This document shows positions 19,868-27,777 of a stretch of DNA of 32,060 bases, piece by piece. Numbering within the stretch: the stretch's first letter is position 1; every line of letters starts with the position of its first letter. Location: positions 1 to 32,060 of the forward strand of contig CAIPTD010000018.1 of NCBI GenBank assembly GCA_903867885.1, written 5' to 3'. This DNA comes from an uncultured Ferrovum sp. Its GTDB lineage: Bacteria; Pseudomonadota; Gammaproteobacteria; Burkholderiales; Ferrovaceae. The translations under genes and the position numbers were made by a program. The notes under the pieces were generated by a model, which had not been told where the DNA came from, ran no database searches, and worked only from the letters and a program-made list of their open reading frames with translations.

Positions 19868-20830
19868 TCATACCTGTTTTAGATGAATTCCGTTTCTTAC
19901 TGCAATGACATCCGCCAAGATTGCAATGGCTAACTCAGGGGGACTACGACTTCCGATGGGCAATCCTACCGGCCCCTTCAGGCGCGCTATCTGCGCATCG
20001 GTCAATCCAAACTCACGTAAACGTGCTTTACGCTTCTCTTGGTTAGAACGCGAGCCCAATGCACCCACGTACAAGGCCTCGGAGCGCAAGGCTTCGATCA
20101 GCGCCAAATCATCCTGCTTGGGGTCATGGGTGAGCGCAACAATGGCTGTTCGTTGATCGGGCTTCAACTCCAGTACAAAATCATCGGGCATGCGGGTATC
20201 GATAGGGTTTGAATCTCGTGTCCATGAGCGCTGATATTCTTCGCGAGGATCACAAATCATGACCTGCATCTCTAATGCAGCGGCCATTTCATCCAGGTAA
20301 GCCGCTACTTGACCCGCCCCAATCACCAGCAAGCGCATTTTAGGGCCATGTATTGTTCGCAGTGTTTGAGCTTCCATGCAGAAAGTATCCCAGGCTTGCG
20401 CTGGGCTCAGCAAGACTTTACCGGAGTGAAGATCCAGTTCTCTTCGTAACACTTGTCGATTCTGAATGGCGTCAAGCAGGGGCTTAATTTGGCTTTGCGC
20501 GTGAAGGGGTTCCATCACCAAACCCAAGGTCCCACCGCATGGCAAACCAAAACGGCGGGCTTCTTCGGCACTGACCCCGTAGCTTGTTTTTTGTGGAGCG
20601 GAAGGCCAGCCAGTGCGGCCAAACTCAGTCACACGGCTTTGCAGATCATCCTCAACACAACCACCCGAAACCGAGCCAGCAATCCGTCCATCACCCGACA
20701 AGGCAAGCAATGCGCCAACTGGCCTAGGGGCAGAGCCCCACGTTTCCACAAGCGTCACTAACAATACGGGAACCCCAGCGGACTGCCACTCTACTGCAGC
20801 GCGCAATACGCTGATATCCGTGCTATCCAT
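19868..20830 (-). CDS. XdhC/CoxI family molybdenum-enzyme maturation protein
   Basis: XdhC-like proteins bind molybdenum cofactor, help its sulfuration and insert it into xanthine dehydrogenase-type enzymes. The 320 residues show both family domains. The N-terminal XdhC/CoxI domain carries GSAPRPVGA, GSVSGGCVEDDL and CGGTLGLVMEP. The C-terminal Rossmann-like domain carries VIGAGQVAAYL, ALTHDPKQDDLAL, YVGALGSRSNQEKR and the closing PVGLPIGSRSPPELAIAILADVIAVRNG. The catalytic hydroxylase subunits are not in the window. No clear ribosome binding site precedes the ATG. It lies 87 bp after the CoA transferase gene on the same strand. Confidence 0.9.
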   Translation of the reverse strand: MDSTDISVLRAAVEWQSAGVPVLLVTLVETWGSAPRPVGALLALSGDGRIAGSVSGGCVEDDLQSRVTEFGRTGWPSAPQKTSYGVSAEEARRFGLPCGGTLGLVMEPLHAQSQIKPLLDAIQNRQVLRRELDLHSGKVLLSPAQAWDTFCMEAQTLRTIHGPKMRLLVIGAGQVAAYLDEMAAALEMQVMICDPREEYQRSWTRDSNPIDTRMPDDFVLELKPDQRTAIVALTHDPKQDDLALIEALRSEALYVGALGSRSNQEKRKARLREFGLTDAQIARLKGPVGLPIGSRSPPELAIAILADVIAVRNGIHLKQV

Positions 20831-20917
20831 CCGTTGACGCTATGACCCGCATCTCGTCACCCCTTGACCTAGCATGGATTAGCAGGCGGCTGATAGGGCT
20901 TAAAGCAATCAAGCAGG

Positions 20918-22282
20918 TCACTCAGAACCGAGCGCAACTTCAAAATCACAGCCCGTTCTAGCCCGCACCGTCTCTAAATCAACTCCCTCATGCAACTCAA
21001 TCAGGGCGAGCCCACCGCTTGATTTCACCTTAAATACAGCCAATTCAGTAATGATCATTTCCACCACGCGGCGGCCTGTTAAAGGTAGCTGGCACTCAGG
21101 CAAAATTTTAGGGCTGCCATCTTTTGCATTGTGCTCCATGAGCACAATCACCCGCTTCACGCCCGACACCAGATCCATCGCCCCACCGGGGCCTTTCACC
21201 ATTTTCCCGGGAACCATAAAGTTTGCTAAATCACCATTCTGCGAGACTTCTAGCCCCCCCAAAATAGCCAAATCAATATGCCCGCCACGGATCATGGCGA
21301 AAGAATCTGCGCTTGAGAAAAAGCTGGATCCCTTCATGGTGGTCACGGTTTGCTTACCGGCATTGATCAAATCAGGATCGATCGCCGACTCATCAGGGAA
21401 AGGGCCAATACCTAGCAAGCCATTTTCCGACTGCAAAATCACATCCATACCCGCTGGAATATGGTTGGCCACCAGCGTAGGAATCCCAATGCCCAAGTTC
21501 ACGTAATACCCATTGCGCAATTCTTTAGCAGCACGCGCTGCCAACATATCGCGCACATGGGCATCTTTCTTACCCGGTGAGGCTTCCATCCCTGCCACTG
21601 TACGAAACTCAATACGCTTCTCGTAGTGGGGGCCTTTGATGATGCGATCCACATAGATACCGGGGGTATGGATCTGATCGGGATCGAGCATGCCCTCTTC
21701 CACTAACTCTTCCACTTCAGCAATACACACCTTCCCGCACGTTGCCATCATGGGATTAAAGTTACGCGCAGTTTTGCGATAAACCAGATTGCCGGCTGTA
21801 TCTCCTTTCCATGCCTTCACAATCGCCACATCGGCCTTCAAGCCGGTTTCCAGCACATATTCGCGACCATCAAATACCTTGGTTTCTTTGCCTTTCGCAA
21901 TCTGTGTACCTGCTGCGGTTGGGGTATAAAAGCCGGGAATGCCTGCCCCCCCTGCCCTCAAGCGCTCAGCCAGCGTACCTTGTGGAGCCAATTCAAGCTC
22001 CAGTTCGCCTGCTAAGACCTGACGTTCAAATTCTTTGTTTTCGCCTACATACGAAGCAATCACTTTCTTCACTTGCCGGTTATTCAGCAAAATCCCCATG
22101 CCAAAACCATCCACCCCAGCGTTATTCCCTAAGATCGTGAGGTCTTTCACACCCGAGGCAGCAAGCGCTGCAATCAGGTTTTCGGGTATACCACACAGGC
22201 CAAATCCGCCTGCTGCCACGGTCATACCACCATGCACAATATCTTTGAGGGCAGTTGCTGCGTCTGGGAAAACCTTATTCAT
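20918..22282 (-). CDS. 3-oxoacid CoA-transferase, subunits A and B fused
   Basis: A single 454-residue chain holding both halves of a family I CoA transferase, which moves CoA between succinyl-CoA (or acetyl-CoA) and acetoacetate or another 3-oxoacid. The A half (about 1-235) carries [13 protein letters not shown] and [17 protein letters not shown]. The B half (about 245-454) carries [10 protein letters not shown] and [12 protein letters not shown], whose glutamate near 286 is the catalytic residue that forms the CoA thioester. Bacteria usually encode these as two genes (scoA/scoB, atoD/atoA), whereas animal SCOT is fused in the same A-B order. The ATG ending at 22282 has AGGAG seven bases upstream. 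The frame is open to 22303. Confidence 0.93.
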   Translation of the reverse strand: MNKVFPDAATALKDIVHGGMTVAAGGFGLCGIPENLIAALAASGVKDLTILGNNAGVDGFGMGILLNNRQVKKVIASYVGENKEFERQVLAGELELELAPQGTLAERLRAGGAGIPGFYTPTAAGTQIAKGKETKVFDGREYVLETGLKADVAIVKAWKGDTAGNLVYRKTARNFNPMMATCGKVCIAEVEELVEEGMLDPDQIHTPGIYVDRIIKGPHYEKRIEFRTVAGMEASPGKKDAHVRDMLAARAAKELRNGYYVNLGIGIPTLVANHIPAGMDVILQSENGLLGIGPFPDESAIDPDLINAGKQTVTTMKGSSFFSSADSFAMIRGGHIDLAILGGLEVSQNGDLANFMVPGKMVKGPGGAMDLVSGVKRVIVLMEHNAKDGSPKILPECQLPLTGRRVVEMIITELAVFKVKSSGGLALIELHEGVDLETVRARTGCDFEVALGSE

Positions 22283-22289
22283 TTTTATT

Positions 22290-22294
22290 CTCCT
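22290..22294 (-). promoter_or_regulatory. Ribosome binding site that decides the CoA transferase start
   Basis: AGGAG on the minus strand, seven bases before the ATG ending at 22282. It excludes the longer form beginning at 22303 and gives the family N-terminus MNKVFPDA. Confidence 0.6.
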
Positions 22295-22395
22295 AGTAGT
22301 CACGGGCTTGGAAATCGCATAGCGAACAGTGCCAGAGTATAGATTGAGTATGGCAAGATGGCGAAATTCATCATTAAGTGCATAGAATAGCCAAT

Positions 22396-22857
22396 ATGCC
22401 TAAAAAGACCTCTACCCCTCAGCCACAGTTTGCCACTCCTGCCGAAGTGGAAGCCGCTTTTTATGAGGCCATCGAGCAAGCCGATCTCGAGGGCGTCATG
22501 GCGGTTTGGGCCGTGGATGACGACGTGGTCTGCATCCACCCTGGCGGCCCCCGATTAGACGGCTATGCGGCCATTTTAGAAGGCTGGAAACAGATTTTTA
22601 CCCATGGCAACCGCTTGCGATTCACGCTCACCGATCTCAACGAGCACGCGGGCATGACCTATGCGGTGCATGTACTCTGCGAATGGGTATCCGATGCGAA
22701 TAACCTTTCAGAAAGCACGCCCGTTTTTGCAACCAACGCCTACACCCTCACTGAGCGGGGTTGGCGCATGATTTTGCATCACGCCTCTGCGGCCCCCCAA
22801 AATGTGACCAAACCAGAAGAACCCCTACCCGATCTCAATACCGTGGTTCTTCACTGA
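22396..22857 (+). CDS. NTF2/SnoaL-like protein, function unknown
   Basis: About 153 residues with the look of a cystatin-like NTF2/SnoaL fold (DUF4440/SnoaL_3-type). It shows an N-terminal helix pair ([23 protein letters not shown]), then [28 protein letters not shown], then beta strands ending in [14 protein letters not shown]. The pattern of HPGG, WxxIF and W-R-xxxHH is shared by many small proteins of unknown role, some of them enzymes. A GTG at 22378 would add six residues, but the ATG gives a cleaner start. Its stop codon is directly followed by the FNR start (TGA-ATG), so the two are probably translated together. Confidence 0.75.
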   Translation: MPKKTSTPQPQFATPAEVEAAFYEAIEQADLEGVMAVWAVDDDVVCIHPGGPRLDGYAAILEGWKQIFTHGNRLRFTLTDLNEHAGMTYAVHVLCEWVSDANNLSESTPVFATNAYTLTERGWRMILHHASAAPQNVTKPEEPLPDLNTVVLH

Positions 22858-23598
22858 ATGGATGCCATCCAGCGATCCAACGTTTTTAGCCTTCAGGCCT
22901 TTCGTTCAGCATGCAGTGAATGCACAGTGCGTGAACTCTGCTTACCCGTTGGCCTGAAATCAACAGAGATCAAAGAACTCGATCGACTCATTGATACCCG
23001 ACACCCCATTAGCAAAGGGACCACACTGTACCGAAGCGGCGATCGTTTTAGGGCACTGTATGCAGTGCGAACCGGCTTTTTCAAAACATGCTTGCTGCAT
23101 GAAGATGGTCGCGAACAAGTCACAGGGTTTCAAATGATGGGTGAATTACTGGGTATGGATGCGATTAGCACTGACTCCCATGCTTGTGATGCAGTCGCGC
23201 TAGAAGACAGCGAAGTGTGTGAAATCCCTTTTGAAGCCTTGGAACAAGTCAGCTCTAAAATCCCTACCTTACAGCACCATTTTCACCGCATGCTCAGCCG
23301 CGAAATTGTTCGCGATCAAAGCCTGCTGATGCTGCTGGGTAGCATGCGGGCCGAGGAGCGTTTAGCTGCCTTTTTATTGAATCTGAGTAAACGTTTTGTG
23401 GAGCGTGGTTTTGCCAAAGATGAATTTATTCTTCGGATGACACGCGAAGATATTGGAAGTTATTTGGGGATGAAACTTGAAACCGTTAGCCGTACGTTTT
23501 CGCGCTTTAATGCGGAGGGTATTATCAGCGTACATGGCAAAGCCATCCATATTCAGCAACCAGACGCCCTGAACGACCTCACTTCTCGCCACTCATGA
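22858..23598 (+). CDS. fnr: FNR-type oxygen-sensing transcription regulator
   Basis: CRP/FNR-family regulator of 246 residues. Four cysteines match the oxygen-labile 4Fe-4S site of E. coli FNR: Cys19, Cys22, Cys28 and Cys121 (the last in VCEIPFE). The cyclic-nucleotide-like beta roll spans about 40-130 and the dimer helix about 135-160. The winged helix-turn-helix has the recognition helix LETVSRTFSRF, with Glu208, Ser211 and Arg212 as in FNR, so a TTGAT-N4-ATCAA target is expected. I found no clear site of that kind in the intergenic regions here. Expression is likely coupled to the NTF2-like gene before it. It converges on dcd with 23 bp between stops. Confidence 0.93.
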   Translation: MDAIQRSNVFSLQAFRSACSECTVRELCLPVGLKSTEIKELDRLIDTRHPISKGTTLYRSGDRFRALYAVRTGFFKTCLLHEDGREQVTGFQMMGELLGMDAISTDSHACDAVALEDSEVCEIPFEALEQVSSKIPTLQHHFHRMLSREIVRDQSLLMLLGSMRAEERLAAFLLNLSKRFVERGFAKDEFILRMTREDIGSYLGMKLETVSRTFSRFNAEGIISVHGKAIHIQQPDALNDLTSRHS

Positions 23599-23621
23599 AG
23601 GTTGGACACACTATTCCCGGA

Positions 23622-24188
23622 CTAGATCTTGGGTAAAGTGACACCCTGCTGACCTTGATATTTACCGCCGCGATCTTTGTAGCTGATTTCGCATTCTTCA
23701 TCGGATTCAAAAAAGATCACTTGGGCTACACCTTCATTGGCGTAAATCTTTGCAGGAAGCGGGGTGGTGTTAGAGAACTCTAAAGTGACATAGCCTTCCC
23801 ACTCGGGCTCAAAAGGGGTGACATTCACGATAATTCCGCAACGCGCATAGGTGCTTTTACCCAAGCAAATGGTGAGCACATTTCGAGGAATACGGAAGTA
23901 TTCCACCGTGCGCGCCAGTGCAAAGGAATTCGGGGGAATAATACACACCGGCCCGGTGATATCGACGAAAGAATTCGAGTCAAAATTTTTGGGATCAACG
24001 ATGGTGGAATTGATGTTGGTGAATAACTTAAACTCTTCCGAGCAGCGAATATCGTAGCCATAGCTTGAAGTGCCATAGGACACCACGCGTTGCCCATTCA
24101 CCTCTTTCACTTGGCGCGGCTCGAAGGGCTCGATCATGCCGTGCTCGGTGGCCATTTTTTGAATCCAGCGGTCTGATTTAACGCTCAT
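23622..24188 (-). CDS. dcd: dCTP deaminase
   Basis: Converts dCTP to dUTP, feeding dTMP synthesis. The 188-residue length is exactly that of the trimeric bacterial enzyme. It begins [19 protein letters not shown] and carries [10 protein letters not shown], the active-site segment [16 protein letters not shown] with the catalytic Glu, [10 protein letters not shown] and [19 protein letters not shown]. The frame is open to 24221, but the ATG ending at 24188 has GGAAAG upstream and matches the family start. It is downstream of apbC on the same strand. Confidence 0.97.
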   Translation of the reverse strand: MSVKSDRWIQKMATEHGMIEPFEPRQVKEVNGQRVVSYGTSSYGYDIRCSEEFKLFTNINSTIVDPKNFDSNSFVDITGPVCIIPPNSFALARTVEYFRIPRNVLTICLGKSTYARCGIIVNVTPFEPEWEGYVTLEFSNTTPLPAKIYANEGVAQVIFFESDEECEISYKDRGGKYQGQQGVTLPKI

Positions 24189-24279
24189 ATTGTCTTTCCA
24201 AAAAAACACTACCCGTCTCAATGATGCTCAGAGCGCCCCATGGGGAGTGAATGAGGTCGCCCGTCCGATTTAGAAATAC

Positions 24280-25368
24280 TTAGCCATTTTTGATCACAAT
24301 CTTGGGGAATTTCGCGCTGTGATCCACGCCACGCTCGGCGATTTTCACGGCGACTTTGCGCGCGATGGCTCGGTAGGCCTCCGAGATCTTGCCATCAGGA
24401 TCTGCAACAACAGTGGGCACGCCTGCATCGGTATGCTCACGAATACGAATATCTAAGGGCAATTCGCCCAGTAAAGACAGCTCATAATCTGCGCACATTT
24501 TTGCAGCACCGCCTGATCCAAAAATGTGTTCTTCGTGCTGACATTGTGAGCAGATATGCGTACTCATGTTCTCGATAATGCCAAGAATCGGTACCCCTAC
24601 TTTTTCAAACATCTTCAGGCCTTTGCGGGCATCAAGTAACGCAATATCTTGTGGAGTGGTGACCACTACTGCACCGGTCACAGGTACTTTCTGGGCCAAG
24701 GTGAGTTGAATATCGCCTGTACCTGGCGGGAGATCCACCACCAAATAATCCAGATCTTGCCAGCGGGTATCGGACAACAACTGCTGCAAAGCCTGCGTCA
24801 CCATCGGGCCACGCCATACCATAGGGGTTTCGTTATCTACTAAGTAGCCCACACTCATGGTTTGTAAGCCATGCGCCACGATGGGTTCCATGGTTTTGCC
24901 ATCTAAGCTCTGTGGGCGCGAATCAATTCCTAACATCATCGGTTGAGAAGGACCGTAGATGTCGGCATCGAGCAAGCCCACGCGCGCACCTTCGTCCTGC
25001 AAGGCCAACGCCAAGTTCACTGAGGTGGTGGATTTACCTACTCCGCCTTTGCCAGACGCCACGGCAATGATGTTGCGAATACCGGGCAAGGGTTTCAGGC
25101 CGCCTTGTACCGTATGCGACACCACTTTCCAACCCACATTAACCTGAGCAAGCCCGATATCGGGCAGGCCCGCCAATACTTTCTGCAATCGCTCGCCAAT
25201 TTCGCTGGCCGCGCGGCGTGCGGGGTAACGCAGTTGCACATCCACTTGAACATCTTTGCCTTGAATGCGAATAGCCGAAATGGCCTTGTCAGCGTTGAAG
25301 GTTCGGCCCGTATTGGGATCGGTGAGGTCGCCTACGAGTGCCTGAACGGTTGCTTGCGTGATTTCCAT
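24280..25368 (-). CDS. apbC: Iron-sulfur cluster carrier protein ApbC (Mrp)
   Basis: P-loop ATPase that carries and delivers Fe-S clusters. The 362 residues contain an N-terminal DUF59/MIP18-like domain (about 1-80), a deviant Walker A GKGGVGKST at about 106-114, switch regions LLDADIYGPS and VVDLPPGTGD, and a CxxC cluster-binding motif in HICSQCQHEEHIFGSGG. The ATG has AAGGAG five bases upstream, one of the best ribosome binding sites here, and a perfect TATAAT box about 24 bases upstream. It is divergent from metG, with dcd downstream. This neighbourhood is conserved in betaproteobacteria. Confidence 0.96.
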   Translation of the reverse strand: MEITQATVQALVGDLTDPNTGRTFNADKAISAIRIQGKDVQVDVQLRYPARRAASEIGERLQKVLAGLPDIGLAQVNVGWKVVSHTVQGGLKPLPGIRNIIAVASGKGGVGKSTTSVNLALALQDEGARVGLLDADIYGPSQPMMLGIDSRPQSLDGKTMEPIVAHGLQTMSVGYLVDNETPMVWRGPMVTQALQQLLSDTRWQDLDYLVVDLPPGTGDIQLTLAQKVPVTGAVVVTTPQDIALLDARKGLKMFEKVGVPILGIIENMSTHICSQCQHEEHIFGSGGAAKMCADYELSLLGELPLDIRIREHTDAGVPTVVADPDGKISEAYRAIARKVAVKIAERGVDHSAKFPKIVIKNG

Positions 25369-25391
25369 GCCTACTCCTTGAAAGATGCCGG

Positions 25392-25397
25392 ATTATA
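25392..25397 (-). promoter_or_regulatory. -10 box (TATAAT) for apbC
   Basis: Perfect TATAAT on the minus strand, 23 bases before the apbC ATG, giving a short leader. No clear TTGACA-like -35 lies at the right distance. The spacing to the AAGGAG ribosome binding site is plausible. Confidence 0.5.
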
Positions 25398-25445
25398 CCT
25401 CTAGCTGATTACTCGCATCGCGCACAGTGCAAGCGAACAAGCCTT

Positions 25446-25454
25446 TGCTACAAT
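25446..25454 (+). promoter_or_regulatory. Extended -10 promoter element for metG
   Basis: TGCTACAAT on the plus strand, about 31 bases before the metG ATG, with no good -35. The same nine-base word precedes ndk on the other strand (5386-5394), which supports its use as an extended -10 in this genome. Confidence 0.45.
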
Positions 25455-25485
25455 CTGAACTCAACTTTGAAAAGTAAGTTCCCCC

Positions 25486-27651
25486 ATGTCCCGCAAGATT
25501 TTAGTTACTAGCGCTCTTCCTTATGCCAACGGCAGCATCCACCTCGGCCATATGGTGGAGCATGTTCAAACCGATATCTGGGTGCGTTTTCAACGCATGC
25601 GTGGCCATGAGGTTTGGTATGTATGTGCTGACGATACGCACGGCACGCCGGTTATGCTAGCCGCTGAAAAAGCAGGCATCACCCCTGAAGAACTGATTAC
25701 CCGGGCCCGCGAAGAACATCTGCGCGACTTCATGGGATTTGGCATTAGCTATGACCTTTACTACAGCACGCATACCGAAGAAACCAAATTTTTTGCAGGG
25801 TTGATTTATACAAGACTGAAGGAGGCGGGCTTAATCGACATCCGCCCGGTTGAGCAGTTTTATGATCCTCAGAGAGAAATGTTCTTGCCGGATCGCTTCG
25901 TGAAAGGCGAGTGCCCGCGGTGCCATGCTAAAGATCAATACGGAGATTCTTGCGAATCGTGCGGCGCGACTTACTCCACCACAGAATTGATCGAACCCTA
26001 CTCTGCGGTCACCGGTGCCAAGCCCGAGCGGCGTTTATCTGATCATCACTTTTTTAAATTGGGTGAATGCGCTGGTTTTCTGAAGAACTGGACACGTTCT
26101 GGCACCATCCCCCTTGCCGCTGCAAACAAACTCAATGAATGGTTTGAGGCGGGATTATCGGATTGGGACATCAGCCGCGATAAGCCCTATTTTGGTTTTG
26201 AAATTCCAGGAGCGCCTGATAAGTTTTTCTATGTGTGGCTAGATGCCCCAGTGGGGTATATGGGCAGCTTTCAGCATCTGGCCTCACAAAAGCATTTAGA
26301 TTTTGATACATGGTGGGGCGTGGACTCAGAAGCCGAGCTACACCATTTCATCGGCAAAGATATTTTGTATTTTCACAGTCTGTTCTGGCCAGCGATGTTG
26401 GCCCGCTCGGGCTTTCGCACGCCTACCCAATTACACGTACACGGTTTCCTGACGGTGAATGGGGCAAAGATGTCCAAGAGCCGAGGCTCCTTCATCACTG
26501 CGGGTCATTATCTTACCTATTTGAATCCCGAGCACCTGCGCTACTACTACGCCGCAAAGCTCAACGCCAGTGTAGATGACCTCGATCTGAACCTGGATGA
26601 TTTCACTGCGCGTGTGAATAGCGATCTCATTGGCAAGTACGTGAATCTAGCCAGCCGCACAGCAGGCTTTATTCGCAAACGTTTTGCGGGGCGGACCGCG
26701 CGTAATCTGCATGGCCCCGCGGTTGAGCTTGTTCACCGATTTAGAGCAGCCGGTGAAGGGATTGCCCTGGCCTATGAGCAAGGCGAATTCAGCAAAGCCA
26801 TGCGTGACATCATGGCCTTGGCTGACTTGGCCAATCAGTATGTCGATGCCAACAAGCCCTGGGATATTGCTAAAGATACCGCGCGGGATGAGGAACTGCA
26901 TGCGGTGTGTACTTCATGCCTTGAGCTATTTCGCTTACTGACTGTGTACCTCAAGCCCGTACTCCCCAAAGTAGCCCTGGAAGTTGAGCGCCTCTTGCAA
27001 ATACCTGAGCTCAGTTGGGAAGCCATCGATGCCACCTTGCTGGATCAGCACATTGAGGAATATCAGCACTTGATGGCGCGGGTTGATTCAAAACAAATTG
27101 AAGCTCTGCTTTCCGCTTCGATTGAAACCGTAAAAGAAACATCTCAGCAAAGCGATGCATCAGTTCAAACCGCGCGCCCGAACAGTGTGCGGGATAACAG
27201 TCACGCCAATAGCCCATCCCATCAATCAGGAAGCGACGACACCAGGAACAAACCACAGAAATCTGTGACCCAAACAACAGATTCGATCCCTTCTCAAATA
27301 ACTGCAGCGCCACCCGCGCCCTTTGCAGAAACCATTGGGATTGATGAATTCTCGAAAATCGATCTGCGTGTGGGTCGTATTTTGAAAGCCGAAACGATTC
27401 CTGAAGCCGATAAATTACTCAAGCTCACCATTGATCTGGGGCTAGAAATACGCACCGTGTTTGCTGGAATTAAATCTGCGTATACCCCTGCGTTATTAGA
27501 AGGCCGATTGACAGTGGTTGTAGCGAACCTTGCCCCACGCAAAATGCGTTTTGGAGAATCGCAAGGAATGGTCCTGGCAGCAGGGGACGGCCAAGGTATT
27601 TACATTCTCAACCCTGACACTGGGGCCACACCAGGCATGCGGATCAAGTAA
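25486..27651 (+). CDS. metG: Methionine--tRNA ligase
   Basis: Class I synthetase that charges initiator and elongator tRNA-Met. The HIGH-type motif HLGH is at 19-22. The zinc knuckle [17 protein letters not shown] lies at about 144-160, indicating the four-cysteine MetRS1 type. KMSKS is at about 328-332. The C-terminal tRNA-binding OB domain runs from about 617 ([14 protein letters not shown]) to the end and is the Arc1p/Trbp111-like dimer module. The 721 residues exceed E. coli MetG (677). The extra length lies in a Ser/Gln/Asn-rich linker (about 545-615). It is divergent from apbC and convergent with dnaE. Confidence 0.98.
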   Translation: MSRKILVTSALPYANGSIHLGHMVEHVQTDIWVRFQRMRGHEVWYVCADDTHGTPVMLAAEKAGITPEELITRAREEHLRDFMGFGISYDLYYSTHTEETKFFAGLIYTRLKEAGLIDIRPVEQFYDPQREMFLPDRFVKGECPRCHAKDQYGDSCESCGATYSTTELIEPYSAVTGAKPERRLSDHHFFKLGECAGFLKNWTRSGTIPLAAANKLNEWFEAGLSDWDISRDKPYFGFEIPGAPDKFFYVWLDAPVGYMGSFQHLASQKHLDFDTWWGVDSEAELHHFIGKDILYFHSLFWPAMLARSGFRTPTQLHVHGFLTVNGAKMSKSRGSFITAGHYLTYLNPEHLRYYYAAKLNASVDDLDLNLDDFTARVNSDLIGKYVNLASRTAGFIRKRFAGRTARNLHGPAVELVHRFRAAGEGIALAYEQGEFSKAMRDIMALADLANQYVDANKPWDIAKDTARDEELHAVCTSCLELFRLLTVYLKPVLPKVALEVERLLQIPELSWEAIDATLLDQHIEEYQHLMARVDSKQIEALLSASIETVKETSQQSDASVQTARPNSVRDNSHANSPSHQSGSDDTRNKPQKSVTQTTDSIPSQITAAPPAPFAETIGIDEFSKIDLRVGRILKAETIPEADKLLKLTIDLGLEIRTVFAGIKSAYTPALLEGRLTVVVANLAPRKMRFGESQGMVLAAGDGQGIYILNPDTGATPGMRIK

Positions 27652-27670
27652 TGCCATCACCCTATGTCCT

Positions 27671-27694
27671 GAGTCTGCGCTGTGCGCATTACTC
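27671..27694. other. Stem-loop in the metG/dnaE convergent gap
   Basis: Inner arms TGCGC and GCGCA around a TGT loop (27676-27688), with outer GAGT/ACTC arms separated by a small internal bulge. It lies 20 bases past the metG stop. No T-run follows directly, so if it ends transcription it is not a classic intrinsic terminator. The rest of the 126-base gap holds a T7 run (27759-27765) and nothing else I can identify. Confidence 0.3.
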
Positions 27695-27777
27695 CCGGTG
27701 CTTTGCTATGGACCGTAGACAAAAAACTGGCTAAATTTGCTGAATCTTGCGGGGTTTCTTTTTTTGGCTGCGCCACA

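Noticed and set aside
22283-22395. Search for a promoter or FNR box in the divergent CoA transferase/NTF2-like gap
   Set aside because: TATACT and TTGAGT fragments are present but not at workable spacing, and no TTGAT-N4-ATCAA pair was found.
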